A stretch of DNA of 64,000 bases from JAKPRU01 sp029568995. GTDB taxonomy: Bacteria; Hinthialibacterota; Hinthialibacteria; Hinthialibacterales; JAKPRU01. Below, one piece after another: positions 63,787 to 64,000 of this stretch (positions are counted from its first letter, which is position 1; each line of letters begins with the position of its first letter). The notes beneath the pieces are model-generated. The model was not told the DNA's origin. It saw only the letters and a list, made by a program, of their open reading frames with translations, and searched no databases. Made by a program: the position numbers and the translations under genes. The stretch is from positions 1 to 64,000 of the forward strand of contig DAOMHQ010000002.1 in assembly GCA_035430965.1 (NCBI GenBank), in the 5' to 3' direction.

Positions 63787-64000
63787 ATGCGAGCGAAACA
63801 AACTGGGTCGGGAATTGCNNNNNNNNNNNNNNNNNNNNNNNNNNNNNNNNNNNNNNNNNNNNNNNNNNNNNNNNNNNNNNNNNNNNNNNNNNNNNNNNNN
63901 NNNNNNNNNNNNNNNNNNACCCGCGTGGAGGCATTGGGCGGTGTGATGTTCTCCTGGACTGCGGTGGAAGGAGCGCAATCGTACGTTCTTCAGCTGAACA
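63787..64000 (+). CDS. Start of a further secreted protein with an FN3-like domain, interrupted by a gap and the window edge
   Basis: ATG 63787 begins MRAKQTGSGIA before the gap; after it, one frame from 63919 reads TRVEALGGVMFSWTAVEGAQ and continues open to the edge. The phrase FSWTAVEGAQSYVLQL is typical of fibronectin type III-like domains. Linking both sides to one gene is an assumption. Confidence 0.4.
   Translation, partial: MRAKQTGSGIXXXXXXXXXXXXXXXXXXXXXXXXXXXXXXXXXXTRVEALGGVMFSWTAVEGAQSYVLQLN
63819..63918. other. Assembly gap, 100 N
   Basis: One hundred N bases of unknown real length near the right window edge. Confidence 0.98.

Overview
This 64 kb window is bacterial chromosome from a scaffold (three 100-N gaps at 34677-34776, 51424-51523 and 63819-63918). 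The style is that of an uncultured candidate-phylum heterotroph such as Sumerlaeota, Hydrogenedentota or Omnitrophota. That placement is an inference from the pseudopilins of the FTLIELLIVVAIIGILAAIAVPNF type, the many long secreted proteins with Pro/Thr-rich 'TPTPTP' linkers, the secreted beta-helix and FG-GAP proteins, and the many Sec or Tat signal peptides. No marker gene in the window fixes the phylum.

Layout. 1-10.1 kb: secreted carbohydrate-active genes (a partial glycosidase, an esterase-GH29-F5/8 fusion, an SGNH hydrolase, a Tat-exported GH140/DUF4038-like enzyme), two closely similar pseudopilins, an unknown polytopic membrane protein and a MntA/HepT-type toxin-antitoxin pair. 10.1-24.2 kb: an M36-like metalloprotease, thiS-thiG, a protein with three tandem zinc fingers, a secreted beta-propeller, a CgeB-like glycosyltransferase, a DUF2914-like protein, ftsK and a membrane GT2. 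24.4-33.1 kb: a compact one-direction cluster of phage-derived genes (decoration protein, HK97-type major capsid protein, head-tail connector-like, distal-tail-like, baseplate-like, LamG+S74 fibre, XhlA-like, BppU-like and M15 peptidase). It has no terminase, portal, tape measure, tail tube, sheath, integrase or regulator. 33.2-35.7 kb: a class II ribonucleotide reductase behind two putative NrdR boxes set 32 bp apart. 35.7-44.5 kb: a GT2-methyltransferase pair, two tandem paralogous secreted proteins with a GH2-like N-terminal domain and an unknown putative catalytic region, a Tat-exported DUF362 protein, a small secreted protein and tRNA-Arg(TCT). 45-64 kb: giant secreted proteins (LTD-CotH, subtilase with beta-helix repeats, beta-propeller/FG-GAP, and two of unknown fold) and one TIM-barrel-like enzyme.

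How it fits together. Most products are predicted to leave the cytoplasm, pointing to growth on fucosylated, acetylated or apiose-containing plant or algal polysaccharides and on protein, with pseudopilins that could belong to a type II secretion or pilus-like machine. Palindromic repeats of at least four families are scattered between genes. One lies inside the phage-derived cluster and one supplies the stop codon of a gene, so they are old residents of this chromosome. The most unusual item is the capsid/fibre cluster: its fibre carries a Sec-like signal peptide and a host-style Pro/Thr tail. It may be a domesticated particle rather than a decaying prophage, but the sequence alone cannot decide this.
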